Of a stretch of 64,000 nucleotides of DNA, positions 1-11,491 are shown one piece after another; the first letter of the stretch is position 1, and each line of letters opens with the position of its first letter. Origin of the DNA: Streptomyces venezuelae (GTDB taxonomy: Bacteria > Actinomycetota > Actinomycetes > Streptomycetales > Streptomycetaceae); NCBI RefSeq assembly GCF_008642375.1, contig NZ_CP029194.1:2790001-2854000 (forward strand). Direction: 5' to 3'. The position numbers were made by a program, and so were the translations under genes. Under the pieces are notes generated by a model. That model saw only the letters and a list, made by a program, of their open reading frames with translations, made no database searches and was not told the origin of the DNA.

Positions 1-1343
1 AGCTGACCTGGACCGCCGCGAACGACGACAAGGGCATCAAGAACTACGACGTCCTGCGCGACGGCACGAAGGTCGCCACGGTCACCGGCCTCACCCACAC
101 CGACCAGGGCCTGACCGCCGGCACCGACTACAGCTACACGGTCGTCGCCCGCGACACCATCGACCAGACCGGCCCGGCCGCCGGCCCGGTCCCCGTCCGC
201 ACCACCGGCGGGGACGGCACCCCGCCCCCGAACGTGGTGAAGATGGGCTACTTCACGAACTGGGGCGTCTACGGCCGCAATTACCACGTGAAGAACATCG
301 TGACCTCGGGCTCCGCGTCCAAGATCACCCACATCAACTACGCGTTCGGCAACGTCACGGGCGGCAAGTGCACCATCGGTGACGCCTACGCCGACTACGA
401 CAAGGCCTACACCGCCGACCAGTCCGTGGACGGCGTCGCCGACACCTGGGACCAGCCGCTGCGCGGCAACTTCAACCAGCTGCGCAAGCTGAAGAAGGCC
501 TACCCGAACATCAAGATCCTCTGGTCCTTCGGCGGCTGGACCTGGTCCGGCGGCTTCGGCCAGGCCGTCCAGAACCCGGCCGCCTTCGCCCAGTCCTGCT
601 ACGACCTGGTCGAGGACCCGCGCTGGGCCGACGTCTTCGACGGCATCGACCTGGACTGGGAGTACCCGAACGCCTGCGGCCTCTCCTGCGACACCAGCGG
701 TGCGGCCTCCTTCAAGAACATGATGCAGGCCATGCGCGCCAAGTTCGGTGCCAACAACCTGGTCACCGCGGCCGTCACGGCCGACGCCTCCGCCGGCGGC
801 AAGATCGACGCCGCCGACTACGCGGGCGCCGCGCAGTACATGAACTGGTTCAACGTCATGACGTACGACTTCTTCGGCGCCTGGGCGGCGAAGGGCCCGA
901 CGGCCCCGCACTCCCCGCTCACCTCCTACGCCGGCATCCCGCAGGCGGGCTTCAACTCCGCCGAGGCGATCGCCAAGTTCAAGGCGAAGGGCATCCCCGC
1001 CAACAAGCTCCTCCTCGGCATCGGCTTCTACGGCCGCGGCTGGACCGGCGTCACCCAGTCCGCCCCCGGCGGCACGGCGACCGGCCCCGCGCAGGGCACG
1101 TACGAGCAGGGCATCGAGGACTACAAGGTCCTCAAGGCCTCCTGCCCGGCCAACGGCACCGTCGCGGGCACGGCGTACGCCCACTGCGGCACCAACTGGT
1201 GGAGCTACGACACCCCCGCCACCGTGAACTCGAAGATGAGCTGGGCCAAGAACCAGGGCCTCGGCGGAGCGTTCTTCTGGGAGTTCAGCGGTGACACGAC
1301 CAACGGCGAGCTCGTCGGCGCCATCAACACCGGTCTGAACTGA
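1..1343 (+). CDS. Secreted GH18 chitinase, 3' part (start lies before the window)
   Basis: Hydrolyses beta-1,4 GlcNAc links in chitin outside the cell. The frame is open from base 3 with no start, so the gene is 5'-truncated by the window. About 65 residues of a fibronectin type III domain come first (VARDT, GPVPVRTT), then a short Gly/Pro linker, then a GH18 barrel beginning at VVKMGYFTNWGVYGRN. The GH18 signature DGIDLDWEYP is present; its last acidic residue, Glu at 660-662, is the proton donor. The barrel ends with FFWEFSGD and the stop follows directly, so no domain lies after the catalytic one. A signal peptide and a chitin-binding module are expected upstream, outside the window (inference). 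Confidence 0.95.
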   Translation, partial: LTWTAANDDKGIKNYDVLRDGTKVATVTGLTHTDQGLTAGTDYSYTVVARDTIDQTGPAAGPVPVRTTGGDGTPPPNVVKMGYFTNWGVYGRNYHVKNIVTSGSASKITHINYAFGNVTGGKCTIGDAYADYDKAYTADQSVDGVADTWDQPLRGNFNQLRKLKKAYPNIKILWSFGGWTWSGGFGQAVQNPAAFAQSCYDLVEDPRWADVFDGIDLDWEYPNACGLSCDTSGAASFKNMMQAMRAKFGANNLVTAAVTADASAGGKIDAADYAGAAQYMNWFNVMTYDFFGAWAAKGPTAPHSPLTSYAGIPQAGFNSAEAIAKFKAKGIPANKLLLGIGFYGRGWTGVTQSAPGGTATGPAQGTYEQGIEDYKVLKASCPANGTVAGTAYAHCGTNWWSYDTPATVNSKMSWAKNQGLGGAFFWEFSGDTTNGELVGAINTGLN

Positions 1344-1363
1344 CCACGACGACCGGGGACGAC

Positions 1364-1400
1364 GAAGCGGGGGCCGGCGCAGCACGCCGACCCCCGCTTC
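1364..1400. terminator. Bidirectional terminator hairpin between convergent genes
   Basis: Inverted repeat GAAGCGGGGG(C)CGGCG / CGCCG(A)CCCCCGCTTC with a 5-nt loop and one mismatch. It lies between the chitinase stop and the convergent DUF2550 stop, and can serve both. Confidence 0.75.
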
Positions 1401-1408
1401 TTCACGTC

Positions 1409-1861
1409 TTACGCCACGTTCACCCTCTGGCCGGGAGGCGCCGCCTCCAGCCAGGCCATGAAACCGGTGCGGGCGTCCTCGCTCATCGCGAGCTCCAGGC
1501 GGACGCCCTCGTACATACAGGGCTGGATGACCATGTCGGAAAGGAGCGCGAGCTCCTCCTCGCCCTCGGGCATCCGCCGCTCCAGGGCCACGATGGACGA
1601 ACGCTCCAGGATCCGGCGCGGGCGGGGAGCGTACGAGAAGACACGGAACCAGGCGATCTCGTCACCGCTGTAGCGGGCGACGCCGTACACCCAGCCCTTG
1701 CCGCTCGGATCCGGCTCGTCCGGGACGTTCCAGTGCAGGGAGCAGTCGAAGGTGCCGCCGGCACGCTGGATCAGCCTCCTGCGCAAGCCGAAGACGAAGA
1801 GCCCGATCACCACCAGTGCGACGACCAGGCCGCACACGAGCAGAGCGAGGAACATCTTCAC
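1409..1861 (-). CDS. DUF2550 membrane-anchored protein
   Basis: A 150-aa protein with one N-terminal transmembrane helix (about residues 4-27, MFLALLVCGLVVALVVIGLF), a basic stop-transfer RRRLIQR and a soluble domain with GWVYGVARYSGDEIAWFRVFS. This matches the actinobacterial DUF2550 family, which lies beside the ATP synthase operon in many actinomycetes. Its function is unknown. The soluble part is predicted to be cytoplasmic from the positive-inside rule (inference). It follows atpC on the same strand, with a strong terminator between them, so it is probably transcribed separately. Confidence 0.85.
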   Translation of the reverse strand: MKMFLALLVCGLVVALVVIGLFVFGLRRRLIQRAGGTFDCSLHWNVPDEPDPSGKGWVYGVARYSGDEIAWFRVFSYAPRPRRILERSSIVALERRMPEGEEELALLSDMVIQPCMYEGVRLELAMSEDARTGFMAWLEAAPPGQRVNVA

Positions 1862-1928
1862 CGACCTCCTCGCTGCGTCCCGTAGCCGGCGGGGCCGACC
1901 GAACCGAAATACACCTGCATCTGCATCG

Positions 1929-1977
1929 CCTCAGCCGCGGCACGGTCTGGACAATTCCAGCCGTGCCGCGGCTGAGG
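1929..1977 (-). terminator. Terminator after the atp operon
   Basis: A perfect 17-bp stem, CCTCAGCCGCGGCACGG and its complement, around a 15-nt loop. It starts 23 bp past the atpC stop, in the gap before the DUF2550 gene. Confidence 0.85.
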
Positions 1978-2000
1978 GCACTTCTACTCGGCGCGGACCG

Positions 2001-2375
2001 TCAGCGGACCGCTACCGCGCGCAGTCGGACATCGGCGCGCCGCTCGGCGGCGGCGTCGGAGTCCGACTTCGCACGCTCCAGCGCGCGCTCGGCGCGCTGG
2101 GCGTCGATCTCGTCCGCCAGCTCGCAGATCTCCGCGAGCAGAGACAGCTTGTCGTCGGCGAAGGAGATGAATCCGCCGTGGACGGCGGCGACGACAGTCG
2201 CGCCCTCGCTCGTACGGATGGTCACCGGGCCCGACTCCAGCACACCGAGCAGCGGCTGGTGGCCGGGCATGACGCCGATGTCGCCGGAGGTGGTACGCGC
2301 GATGACCAGGGTGGCCTCGCCGGACCAGACACTCCGGTCCGCGGCGACCAGCTCGACGTGCAGCTCAGCAGCCAA
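2001..2375 (-). CDS. atpC: F1Fo ATP synthase epsilon subunit
   Basis: Epsilon subunit of the F1 central stalk, 124 aa. It couples rotation to catalysis and inhibits ATP hydrolysis. The N-terminal beta-sandwich is visible (LHVELVAADRSVWSGEATLVIARTTSGDIGVMPGHQPLL) with the family's GDIGVMPGHxPLL motif. A shortened helical C-terminal part (about residues 90-124) is typical of actinobacterial epsilon. It is the last gene of the atp operon, 111 bp after atpD, with a hairpin in that gap. Confidence 0.97.
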   Translation of the reverse strand: MAAELHVELVAADRSVWSGEATLVIARTTSGDIGVMPGHQPLLGVLESGPVTIRTSEGATVVAAVHGGFISFADDKLSLLAEICELADEIDAQRAERALERAKSDSDAAAERRADVRLRAVAVR

Positions 2376-2442
2376 GGGTGGCTCCTCGGGTCACCACCCG
2401 GCGGTCGTGCCGGGTGTTGGGGTCAATTCTAATGGGCGTGGT

Positions 2443-2473
2443 GAGGGGGGCGGGACAGGATCCCGCCCCCCTC
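2443..2473 (-). promoter_or_regulatory. Intra-operon hairpin between atpD and atpC
   Basis: Perfect 13-bp GC-rich stem GAGGGGGGCGGGA / TCCCGCCCCCCTC with a CAGGA loop, 14 bp after the atpD stop and 68 bp before the atpC start. No U-run follows on the coding strand, so partial termination or a processing/stability element are both possible. Confidence 0.6.
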
Positions 2474-2486
2474 GGGAGCACGGGGC

Positions 2487-4846
<2,360 letters not shown>

Positions 4847-4866
4847 GAGTCAGGTCCCTTCCGTCG

Positions 4867-6465
4867 TCACTTCGAGACGTTGACGGCGGCCGGAGCGTCC
4901 TCGCCCAGCAGCTTGCCGTCAGAGGTCTCGAACTGCTTCTTGAACTCCGCAATGGCGTCGGCGACGGACTGCAGCGTGTCGTCCGACATCTTGCCGCCCT
5001 CACGGATGGAGGTCATGAGGCCCGAGTGGTTCTGGCGGAGGTACGCCAGGAGCTCGGCCTCGAAGCGACGGATGTCGACGACCGGGACGTCGTCCATCTT
5101 GCCGGTGGTGCCGGCCCAGACGGAGACGACCTGGTTCTCGGTGGGCATCGGCTGGTACTGAGCCTGCTTGAGCAGCTCGACCATGCGCTGTCCACGCTCC
5201 AGCTGCGCCTTCGAGGCGGCGTCCAGGTCCGAACCGAAGGCGGCGAACGCCTCCAGCTCACGGAACTGGGCCAGGTCCACGCGGAGGCGGCCGGAGATCT
5301 GCTTCATCGCCTTGTGCTGGGCGGAGCCACCGACACGCGAGACCGAGATACCGACGTTCAGGGCCGGACGCTGGCCGGCGTTGAACAGGTCGGACTCCAG
5401 GAAGCACTGGCCGTCGGTGATGGAGATGACGTTGGTCGGGATGAACGCCGACACGTCGTTCGCCTTGGTCTCGACGATCGGGAGACCCGTCATCGAACCG
5501 GCACCGAGCTCGTCCGAGAGCTTCGCGCAGCGCTCGAGCAGACGCGAGTGCAGGTAGAAGACGTCACCCGGGTAGGCCTCACGGCCCGGCGGGCGGCGCA
5601 GCAGCAGCGACACGGCGCGGTAGGCGTCGGCCTGCTTCGACAGGTCATCGAAGACGATCAGGACGTGCTTGCCCTGGTACATCCAGTGCTGACCGATGGC
5701 GGAGCCGGTGTACGGCGCCAGGTACTTGAAGCCGGCCGGGTCGGACGCCGGGGCGGCGACGATCGTCGTGTACTCGAGCGCGCCGGCCTCTTCCAGGGCG
5801 CCGCGAACGGACGCGATGGTCGAGCCCTTCTGGCCGACGGCGACGTAGATGCAGCGAACCTGCTTGTTCACGTCGCCCGAGCGCCAGTTGTCGCGCTGGT
5901 TGATGATCGTGTCGACACACAGCGCGGTCTTGCCGGTCTGACGGTCACCGATGATCAGCTGACGCTGACCACGGCCGACCGGCGTCATGGCGTCGACGGC
6001 CTTGTAGCCGGTCTCCATCGGCTCGTGCACCGACTTACGGGCCATAACGCCCGGGGCCTGCAGCTCGAGGGCGCGGCGGCCCTCGGTCGCGATCTCGCCG
6101 AGACCGTCGATCGGGTTGCCGAGCGGGTCGACAACGCGGCCGAGGTAGCCCTCACCGACACCGACGGAGAGGACCTCGCCGGTGCGCTGCACCGACTGTC
6201 CCTCCTCGATGCCGCTGAACTCGCCGAGGACGATCGCACCGATCTCGCGCTCTTCGAGGTTCAGCGCGAGGCCGAGGGTGCCGTCCTCGAACTTCAGCAG
6301 CTCGTTCGCCATGGCCGAGGGAAGACCCTCGACCTTCGCGATGCCGTCGCCGGCCAGGCTGACCGTGCCGACCTCCTCGCGCGAGGCCGCGTCCGGCTGG
6401 TACGACTGGACAAAGTTCTCCAGTGCGTCCCGGATCTCCTCCGGCCGGATCGTGAGCTCCGCCAT
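4867..6465 (-). CDS. atpA: F1Fo ATP synthase alpha subunit
   Basis: Non-catalytic nucleotide-binding subunit of F1, 532 aa. Walker A GDRQTGKT and the alpha signature [17 protein letters not shown] are present. The frame stays open 31 codons further upstream, but the start at 6465 ([18 protein letters not shown]) is the family's conserved N-terminus and has GGAG/AGGGAA upstream, so it is chosen. The gap of about 144 bp to atpH holds no visible gene. Confidence 0.98.
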   Translation of the reverse strand: MAELTIRPEEIRDALENFVQSYQPDAASREEVGTVSLAGDGIAKVEGLPSAMANELLKFEDGTLGLALNLEEREIGAIVLGEFSGIEEGQSVQRTGEVLSVGVGEGYLGRVVDPLGNPIDGLGEIATEGRRALELQAPGVMARKSVHEPMETGYKAVDAMTPVGRGQRQLIIGDRQTGKTALCVDTIINQRDNWRSGDVNKQVRCIYVAVGQKGSTIASVRGALEEAGALEYTTIVAAPASDPAGFKYLAPYTGSAIGQHWMYQGKHVLIVFDDLSKQADAYRAVSLLLRRPPGREAYPGDVFYLHSRLLERCAKLSDELGAGSMTGLPIVETKANDVSAFIPTNVISITDGQCFLESDLFNAGQRPALNVGISVSRVGGSAQHKAMKQISGRLRVDLAQFRELEAFAAFGSDLDAASKAQLERGQRMVELLKQAQYQPMPTENQVVSVWAGTTGKMDDVPVVDIRRFEAELLAYLRQNHSGLMTSIREGGKMSDDTLQSVADAIAEFKKQFETSDGKLLGEDAPAAVNVSK

Positions 6466-6609
6466 CTGGGTTCCCTGCTCTCCTTGTTGGGCCCGAAGTT
6501 TCTTAAGGGGTCTGGGGGCCGACCCCCAGGAATCTTCTGCAATCTCTGCACGGCCCAACCGGGCCGCTGGTGATGCTGTGATGCTTTTTTGCTGTGGTGG
6601 CTGCAGCCG

Positions 6610-7425
6610 TCAGCCGGCCAGTCGCCGGGTCGCCTCGCCGAGGCGCTCCGCGATGGTCCCGTTGATGACCTCGTCGCCGACCTGCACGGTGATCCCGCCG
6701 AGGACCGTCGGGTCCACGTCCAGGTTCAGGTGCATCTCCCGGCCGTACAGCTTGGCCAGTACGGCACCGAGTCGCTGCTTCTGCTGGTCGGACAGCGGCA
6801 CCGCCGAGGTGACGACGGCGACCATCCGGTTCCGGCGCGCCGCGGCGAGCTTGGAGAGGGACTCGAGTCCCGCTTCCAGGCTACGTCCCCGGGGCTGGGT
6901 CACCAGACGGACGACCAGACGCTCGGTGGTCGCGTTGGCCTTGCCGCCGAGCAGGCTGCGGAGCAGCTCGCCCTTGGCGGTGGCCGTGGCGGCCTTGTCC
7001 GTCAGCGCCGAGCGGAGCTCGTGGCTGGAGGACACGATCCGGCCGAACCGGAACAGCTCGTCCTCGACGCTGTCGAGCGCGCCCGCCTTCTGCGCCGCGG
7101 TGAGGTCGGCGGTGTTCGCCAGCTCCTCGGCCGCGTCGACCAGGTCGCGCGAAGACGACCAGCGGTTGCGCACCATGCCCGAGACCAGGTCGACGGTCTC
7201 GCCGCCCACCTGACCGCTCAGGAGTCGCTGCGCGAGCTCGGCCTTGGCCTCGCCCGACTGCGCGGGGTCGGTCAGGACACGGCGCAGCGACACCTCGCGG
7301 TCGAGGAGCGCGGTGACGGCGGCCAGCTCGTCCGAGAGCTTCTTCGCGTCGACCGACGTGTTGTCGGTCAGCGCGTCGAGGGACTCACGGGCGGCGGACA
7401 GTGCCTCGCGGCTCGCTCCGTTCAT
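6610..7425 (-). CDS. atpH: F1Fo ATP synthase delta subunit (OSCP)
   Basis: Peripheral-stalk subunit that caps F1 and joins it to the b subunit. At 271 aa it is longer than the roughly 180-aa proteobacterial delta, as is usual in streptomycetes. The C-terminal LGAVLAKLYGREMHLNLDVDPTVLGGITVQVGDEVINGTIAERL is the conserved OSCP/delta signature. The start overlaps the atpF stop by 4 bp (ATGA). Confidence 0.97.
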   Translation of the reverse strand: MNGASREALSAARESLDALTDNTSVDAKKLSDELAAVTALLDREVSLRRVLTDPAQSGEAKAELAQRLLSGQVGGETVDLVSGMVRNRWSSSRDLVDAAEELANTADLTAAQKAGALDSVEDELFRFGRIVSSSHELRSALTDKAATATAKGELLRSLLGGKANATTERLVVRLVTQPRGRSLEAGLESLSKLAAARRNRMVAVVTSAVPLSDQQKQRLGAVLAKLYGREMHLNLDVDPTVLGGITVQVGDEVINGTIAERLGEATRRLAG

Positions 7426-7967
7426 CGGACGGCCTCCGCCTTCTCCTCGAGCTCGTCGAGGAAGCGGTCGATCGTCCGGCTCTGGCGGGCGACGTCCTCG
7501 AGGGACTCGCCGACCAGCTTGCCGGCCAGGTCGGTGGCGAGCTTGCCCACGTCCTGACGCAGCGACGCGGACGCGGCCTTGCGGTCGGCCTCGATCTGCG
7601 AGTGGCCGGCCGCGATGATCTCCTCGCGCTGGCGCTGGCCTTCCGCCTTCATCTCCTGGATGATCGCGGTGCCCTGCTCCGTCGCCTCCTGGCGAAGACG
7701 CGCGGCCTCGTGGCGGGCCTCGGCGAGCTGGGCCTTGTACTGCTCCAGCACACTCTGAGCCTCGATCTGGGCCGACTCGGCCTTCTCGATGCCGCCCTCG
7801 ATGGCCTCGCGACGCTCGTCCAGAACCTTGTTGATGTTCGGGAGGAGCTTCTTGGCGAGGAAGCCGAAGACGATGACGAAGGCGATCAGGCCGATGACGA
7901 GCTCGTCAAGATGCGGGATCAGAGGAGGCTGGGGCTCCTCCGCCTGCGCAAGAAGCAGCGCGTTCAC
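7422..7967 (-). CDS. atpF: F1Fo ATP synthase b subunit
   Basis: Peripheral-stalk b subunit of Fo, 181 aa: one membrane span (LVIGLIAFVIVFGFLAKKLL) followed by a long charged helix (NINKVLDERREAIEGGIEKAE onward). The frame extends to 8057, but that start would run into atpE. The GTG at 7967 (VNALLLAQAEE) has GGAAGG 6-7 nt upstream and gives the usual family length. Confidence 0.95.
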   Translation of the reverse strand: MNALLLAQAEEPQPPLIPHLDELVIGLIAFVIVFGFLAKKLLPNINKVLDERREAIEGGIEKAESAQIEAQSVLEQYKAQLAEARHEAARLRQEATEQGTAIIQEMKAEGQRQREEIIAAGHSQIEADRKAASASLRQDVGKLATDLAGKLVGESLEDVARQSRTIDRFLDELEEKAEAVR

Positions 7968-8007
7968 ATCAGTGCCTTCCGTAAAAGAATCGGGCTGTCG
8001 GTCCGGC

Positions 8008-8346
<339 letters not shown>

Positions 8347-8368
8347 CTACGATCCGGGACGGATCGGC

Positions 8369-9178
8369 TCAGTGGTGCTCGGAGAGCGCGCCCTGGATGT
8401 AGCTGCAGGCCAGGAGGACGAAGACGTACGCCTGGACGGCCTGGATGAAGAGCTCGAAGGCGGTCATCACGAGGACCATCACGAACGAGGCGCCGGCGTA
8501 GACGAAGCCCAGGCCGTTCATGAGGTACCAGGTGGCCAGCGAGAACATCACGATCAGCAGGTGACCGGCGAACATGTTCGCGAACAGTCGCACCGCGTGC
8601 GTGAAGGGACGGATCAGCAGGTTCGAGAAGAACTCGAGGACGACGACCATCGGAAGGATCGCGCCGAGCGACTTGTCGTAGCCGACGATGTTCTTCCAGC
8701 CGCCGACGAAGCCGTGCTTCTTGAACGTCAGCGAGATCCACATGACGTAGACGATCAGCGCGAGACCGGCCGGGAAGGCGATCAGCGAGGTGACCGGGAA
8801 CTGGGCGAGCGGAATGATCGACCAGAGGTTCATGATCCAGACGAAGAAGAACAGCGACACCATGAAGGGGACGTACTTCTCGCCGTCCTTCTTGCCGATG
8901 ATCTCGTAGACGATGCCGCGGCGCACGAAGTCGTAACCGGCCTCGCCGACCATCTGCATCTTGCCGGGGATCAGCTTGGGCTTGGCGAAGGCGGCCCAGA
9001 AGAACCCGACGACCACGATGGAGCCGAGAATGGCGAGCAGCATCGGCTTGGTGAACTCGATGCCCCCCACCGTGGCGATGGGCTCGTACATGAACGTGTG
9101 CAGGCCCGGCGCCGGGAAGCCACATCCACTGAAGATGTGGCAATCCGGGTCGAAGGCAAGCGTCTGGTCAGCACTCAC
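8369..9178 (-). CDS. atpB: F1Fo ATP synthase a subunit
   Basis: Proton-channel subunit of Fo, 269 aa, with five or more hydrophobic helices. The essential arginine lies in the motif HAVRLFANMFAGHLL, and the last helix contains FELFIQAVQAYVFVLLACSYI. The GTG at 9178 (VSADQTLAFDPD) has GAAGGAG 6 nt upstream. It heads the structural genes of the operon, 94 bp before atpE. Confidence 0.97.
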   Translation of the reverse strand: MSADQTLAFDPDCHIFSGCGFPAPGLHTFMYEPIATVGGIEFTKPMLLAILGSIVVVGFFWAAFAKPKLIPGKMQMVGEAGYDFVRRGIVYEIIGKKDGEKYVPFMVSLFFFVWIMNLWSIIPLAQFPVTSLIAFPAGLALIVYVMWISLTFKKHGFVGGWKNIVGYDKSLGAILPMVVVLEFFSNLLIRPFTHAVRLFANMFAGHLLIVMFSLATWYLMNGLGFVYAGASFVMVLVMTAFELFIQAVQAYVFVLLACSYIQGALSEHH

Positions 9179-9400
9179 CGCGGGCTCCTTCAGCGTGGCG
9201 CATAGGTACGGCAACCTCGTTGTGTCGGCGCGGCACGCAGCCGCGGGTCGGCACTGGACTGGTCTTACGGATAAGGGGGCGGCGGTTCGGCATCGAGCCT
9301 CGCGCTGGGACAGGCGTCTCGGATGCCCGCGCCCGCAGTGCCGCAGTTGGCACCGGACGATAGCAGGAAGCCGAACGCGGCTTTATCCCGGCCCTACCCT

Positions 9401-9814
9401 TCACGACTTCGACCCCGTGTTTCCGGGGTCGATGTAGTTGATCTTGGCCTTCATGTACGCACGGGCCTGTGCGGCAACCCACACCACGGTCGCCGCGAGC
9501 AGCGTGAAAGCGAAGGCTTTGAAGTTGAACAGCGCGGTGTCCTTGAGCAAAGCCAGGAAGATGAAGAGCAGCAGCAACTGGGCCGTGTAGAGCATGAGCC
9601 CCATGGCCTGGAACAGATGCGGGAACGACTTCGCCGTCCGCTGCAGAACGACCTGCCCGATCCCCATGAAGAGGAGCACGACCAGGGTGCCGACGACGGC
9701 GCCGAGCGCGCCCTTGCCACCGGCGACCACAGCGCTGATGACCGTGGCGATCGCGCCGACGGCAGCGGTGGGGATGACGGTGTGCAGAAGGATGCGTGCG
9801 TCGTTGGACGGCAT
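9401..9814 (-). CDS. AtpI-like small membrane protein at the head of the atp operon
   Basis: A 137-aa protein with four predicted membrane helices (TVIPTAAVGAIATVISAVVAGG, GAVVGTLVVLLFMGIGQVVL, LMLYTAQLLLLFIFLALL, FAFTLLAATVVWVAAQA). Position and topology fit the poorly conserved AtpI/Atp1 family, which assists c-ring assembly in other bacteria; function here is inference. ATG at 9814 has GGAGA upstream. The operon promoter should lie in the AT-rich patch 9940-9985 on the minus strand; I could not fix -35 and -10 boxes. Confidence 0.8.
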   Translation of the reverse strand: MPSNDARILLHTVIPTAAVGAIATVISAVVAGGKGALGAVVGTLVVLLFMGIGQVVLQRTAKSFPHLFQAMGLMLYTAQLLLLFIFLALLKDTALFNFKAFAFTLLAATVVWVAAQARAYMKAKINYIDPGNTGSKS

Positions 9815-10076
9815 GGCGGTGTCTCCGCTTGCTGAAGGGGGCGATGGTGTCGTCAAGGACGAGCGTAAGCCCGGTCCGAGGTGGGTCTCGGGGCCAACAG
9901 ACCGTCGCACTACGGTCTTTCGGCACTGTCGCCGGGTCTCGTGAACGGTATCACAAACTATTTGAGTAGTTCTTTACCCGTACGGTGTGCCAACTGTCAC
10001 ACATGAGAGTTAGTCCGCGCGTGTGTGCATGACACGAGGGCGAGTTGTCTGCTAATGGCCACCGAAGCGGCTTTCG

Positions 10077-11423
10077 TCAACTCGGCGTTCCGGCCTTCCG
10101 TCGATCGGTGAAACGCTCCCTGTTGCCGATGGCGGTGGCTCCGTGGAGCCCCGCGGGCACCGGAACCCGCTCTTCTGTCAGGTCGGCGCCCACACCCTCG
10201 GCCACGGGGGCCGGCTTGCGGCGGCGGTAGCGCGGCGGGACGACGGCCTGCGCCCAGCGGGGCGCACGCGGCGTGAAGCGCGGCAGCAGGAGCAGGACGA
10301 GACCGATGGCGCTGAGCACGGTGATGCCGAGGACGATCCACATCGACGCCGAGTGGACCGAGTACGCGAGTGTCCCGAAGGCGATCAGCGCCGACCAGAA
10401 GTACATGATCAGCACCGCGCGGCTGTGCGAGTGCCCGATCTCCAGGAGCCGGTGGTGCAGGTGGCCGCGGTCGGCCGCGAAGGGCGACTGGCCCTTCCAC
10501 GTACGGCGCACGATCGCGAGGACCAGGTCCGCCATCGGGATCGCGATGATCGTGAGCGGCAGCACCAGCGGGATGAAGACGGGCAGGGCGGCGTGGGTGG
10601 CCTCGCGGGTCGAGCCCTCGAAGATCTTCAGCGCGTCCGGGTCGACCTGGCCGGTGATCGAGATGGCCGAGGCGGCCAGGATCAGACCGATCAGCATCGA
10701 GCCCGAGTCGCCCATGAAGATCCGCGCCGGGTGCATGTTGTGCGGCAGGAAGCCCAGGCACATGCCCATGAGGATGGCGGTGAAGAGCGTCGCGGGGGCG
10801 GCGGCCTCGATCGTGTAGCCGTACCAGAGCCGGTAGGCGTACAGGAAGAAGGCCGCGGCGGCGATGCAGACCATGCCGGCGGCGAGGCCGTCGAGACCGT
10901 CGACGAAGTTGACGGCGTTGATGGTGACGACGACCAGGGCGACCGTCAGGAGCGTGCCCTGGCCCGGGGTCAGGGAGACCACGCCGACGCCGGGGATCGG
11001 CAGCCACAGGATCGTCAGACCCTGCGCGACCATCACGCCCGCCGAGATCATCTGCGCGCCCAGCTTGATGAGCGCGTCCAGCTCGAACTTGTCGTCGAGG
11101 ACGCCGATCAGCCAGATCAGCGCGGCGCCGGAGAGCAGCGCGCGCGGCTCGTTGGACAGCTCGAAGACACTGCTCAGGTTCTGCAGGTGGTCGGCGACGA
11201 GCAGACCTGTGCACAGCCCGAAGAACATGGCGATGCCACCGAGCCGCGGAGTCGGTTCTCGGTGTACGTCGCGGGCGCGGATCTCCGGCATCGCCCCGGT
11301 CGCGATGGCGAACTTCCGCACCGGACCGGTGAGCAGATAGGTCACCGCGGCCGTGACACAGAGCGTCAGCAGGTAATCACGCACGGGCTGCCCCACAGGA
11401 ATCGCTGGCCATCTCAGCCCCAC
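10077..11423 (-). CDS. MraY/WecA-family polyprenyl-phosphate GlcNAc-1-phosphate transferase
   Basis: Integral membrane enzyme, 448 aa, that moves a sugar-1-phosphate from UDP-GlcNAc (inferred donor) to undecaprenyl phosphate, the first step of a wall-polymer or teichoic-type glycan. About ten membrane spans. Family motifs: GVLDDKFEL (Asp pair), NAVNFVDGLDGLAAG, and the cytosolic loop RGHLHHRLLEIGHSH. The C-terminal 60 residues are basic and Pro-rich. The GTG at 11423 is two codons after an in-frame stop and has no good ribosome site; GTG codons at 11399 or 11384 (VRDYLLTLCVTAAV) may be the true start. WecA/TagO type is favoured over MraY, because mraY belongs in the mur cluster. Confidence 0.88.
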   Translation of the reverse strand: MGLRWPAIPVGQPVRDYLLTLCVTAAVTYLLTGPVRKFAIATGAMPEIRARDVHREPTPRLGGIAMFFGLCTGLLVADHLQNLSSVFELSNEPRALLSGAALIWLIGVLDDKFELDALIKLGAQMISAGVMVAQGLTILWLPIPGVGVVSLTPGQGTLLTVALVVVTINAVNFVDGLDGLAAGMVCIAAAAFFLYAYRLWYGYTIEAAAPATLFTAILMGMCLGFLPHNMHPARIFMGDSGSMLIGLILAASAISITGQVDPDALKIFEGSTREATHAALPVFIPLVLPLTIIAIPMADLVLAIVRRTWKGQSPFAADRGHLHHRLLEIGHSHSRAVLIMYFWSALIAFGTLAYSVHSASMWIVLGITVLSAIGLVLLLLPRFTPRAPRWAQAVVPPRYRRRKPAPVAEGVGADLTEERVPVPAGLHGATAIGNRERFTDRRKAGTPS

Positions 11424-11491
11424 ACCCTAGCCGTGCCGTCCATGTGCTTGGAGACACGCGGGCCACCCGAACGGTTGCGCTCGGGTCTTCC

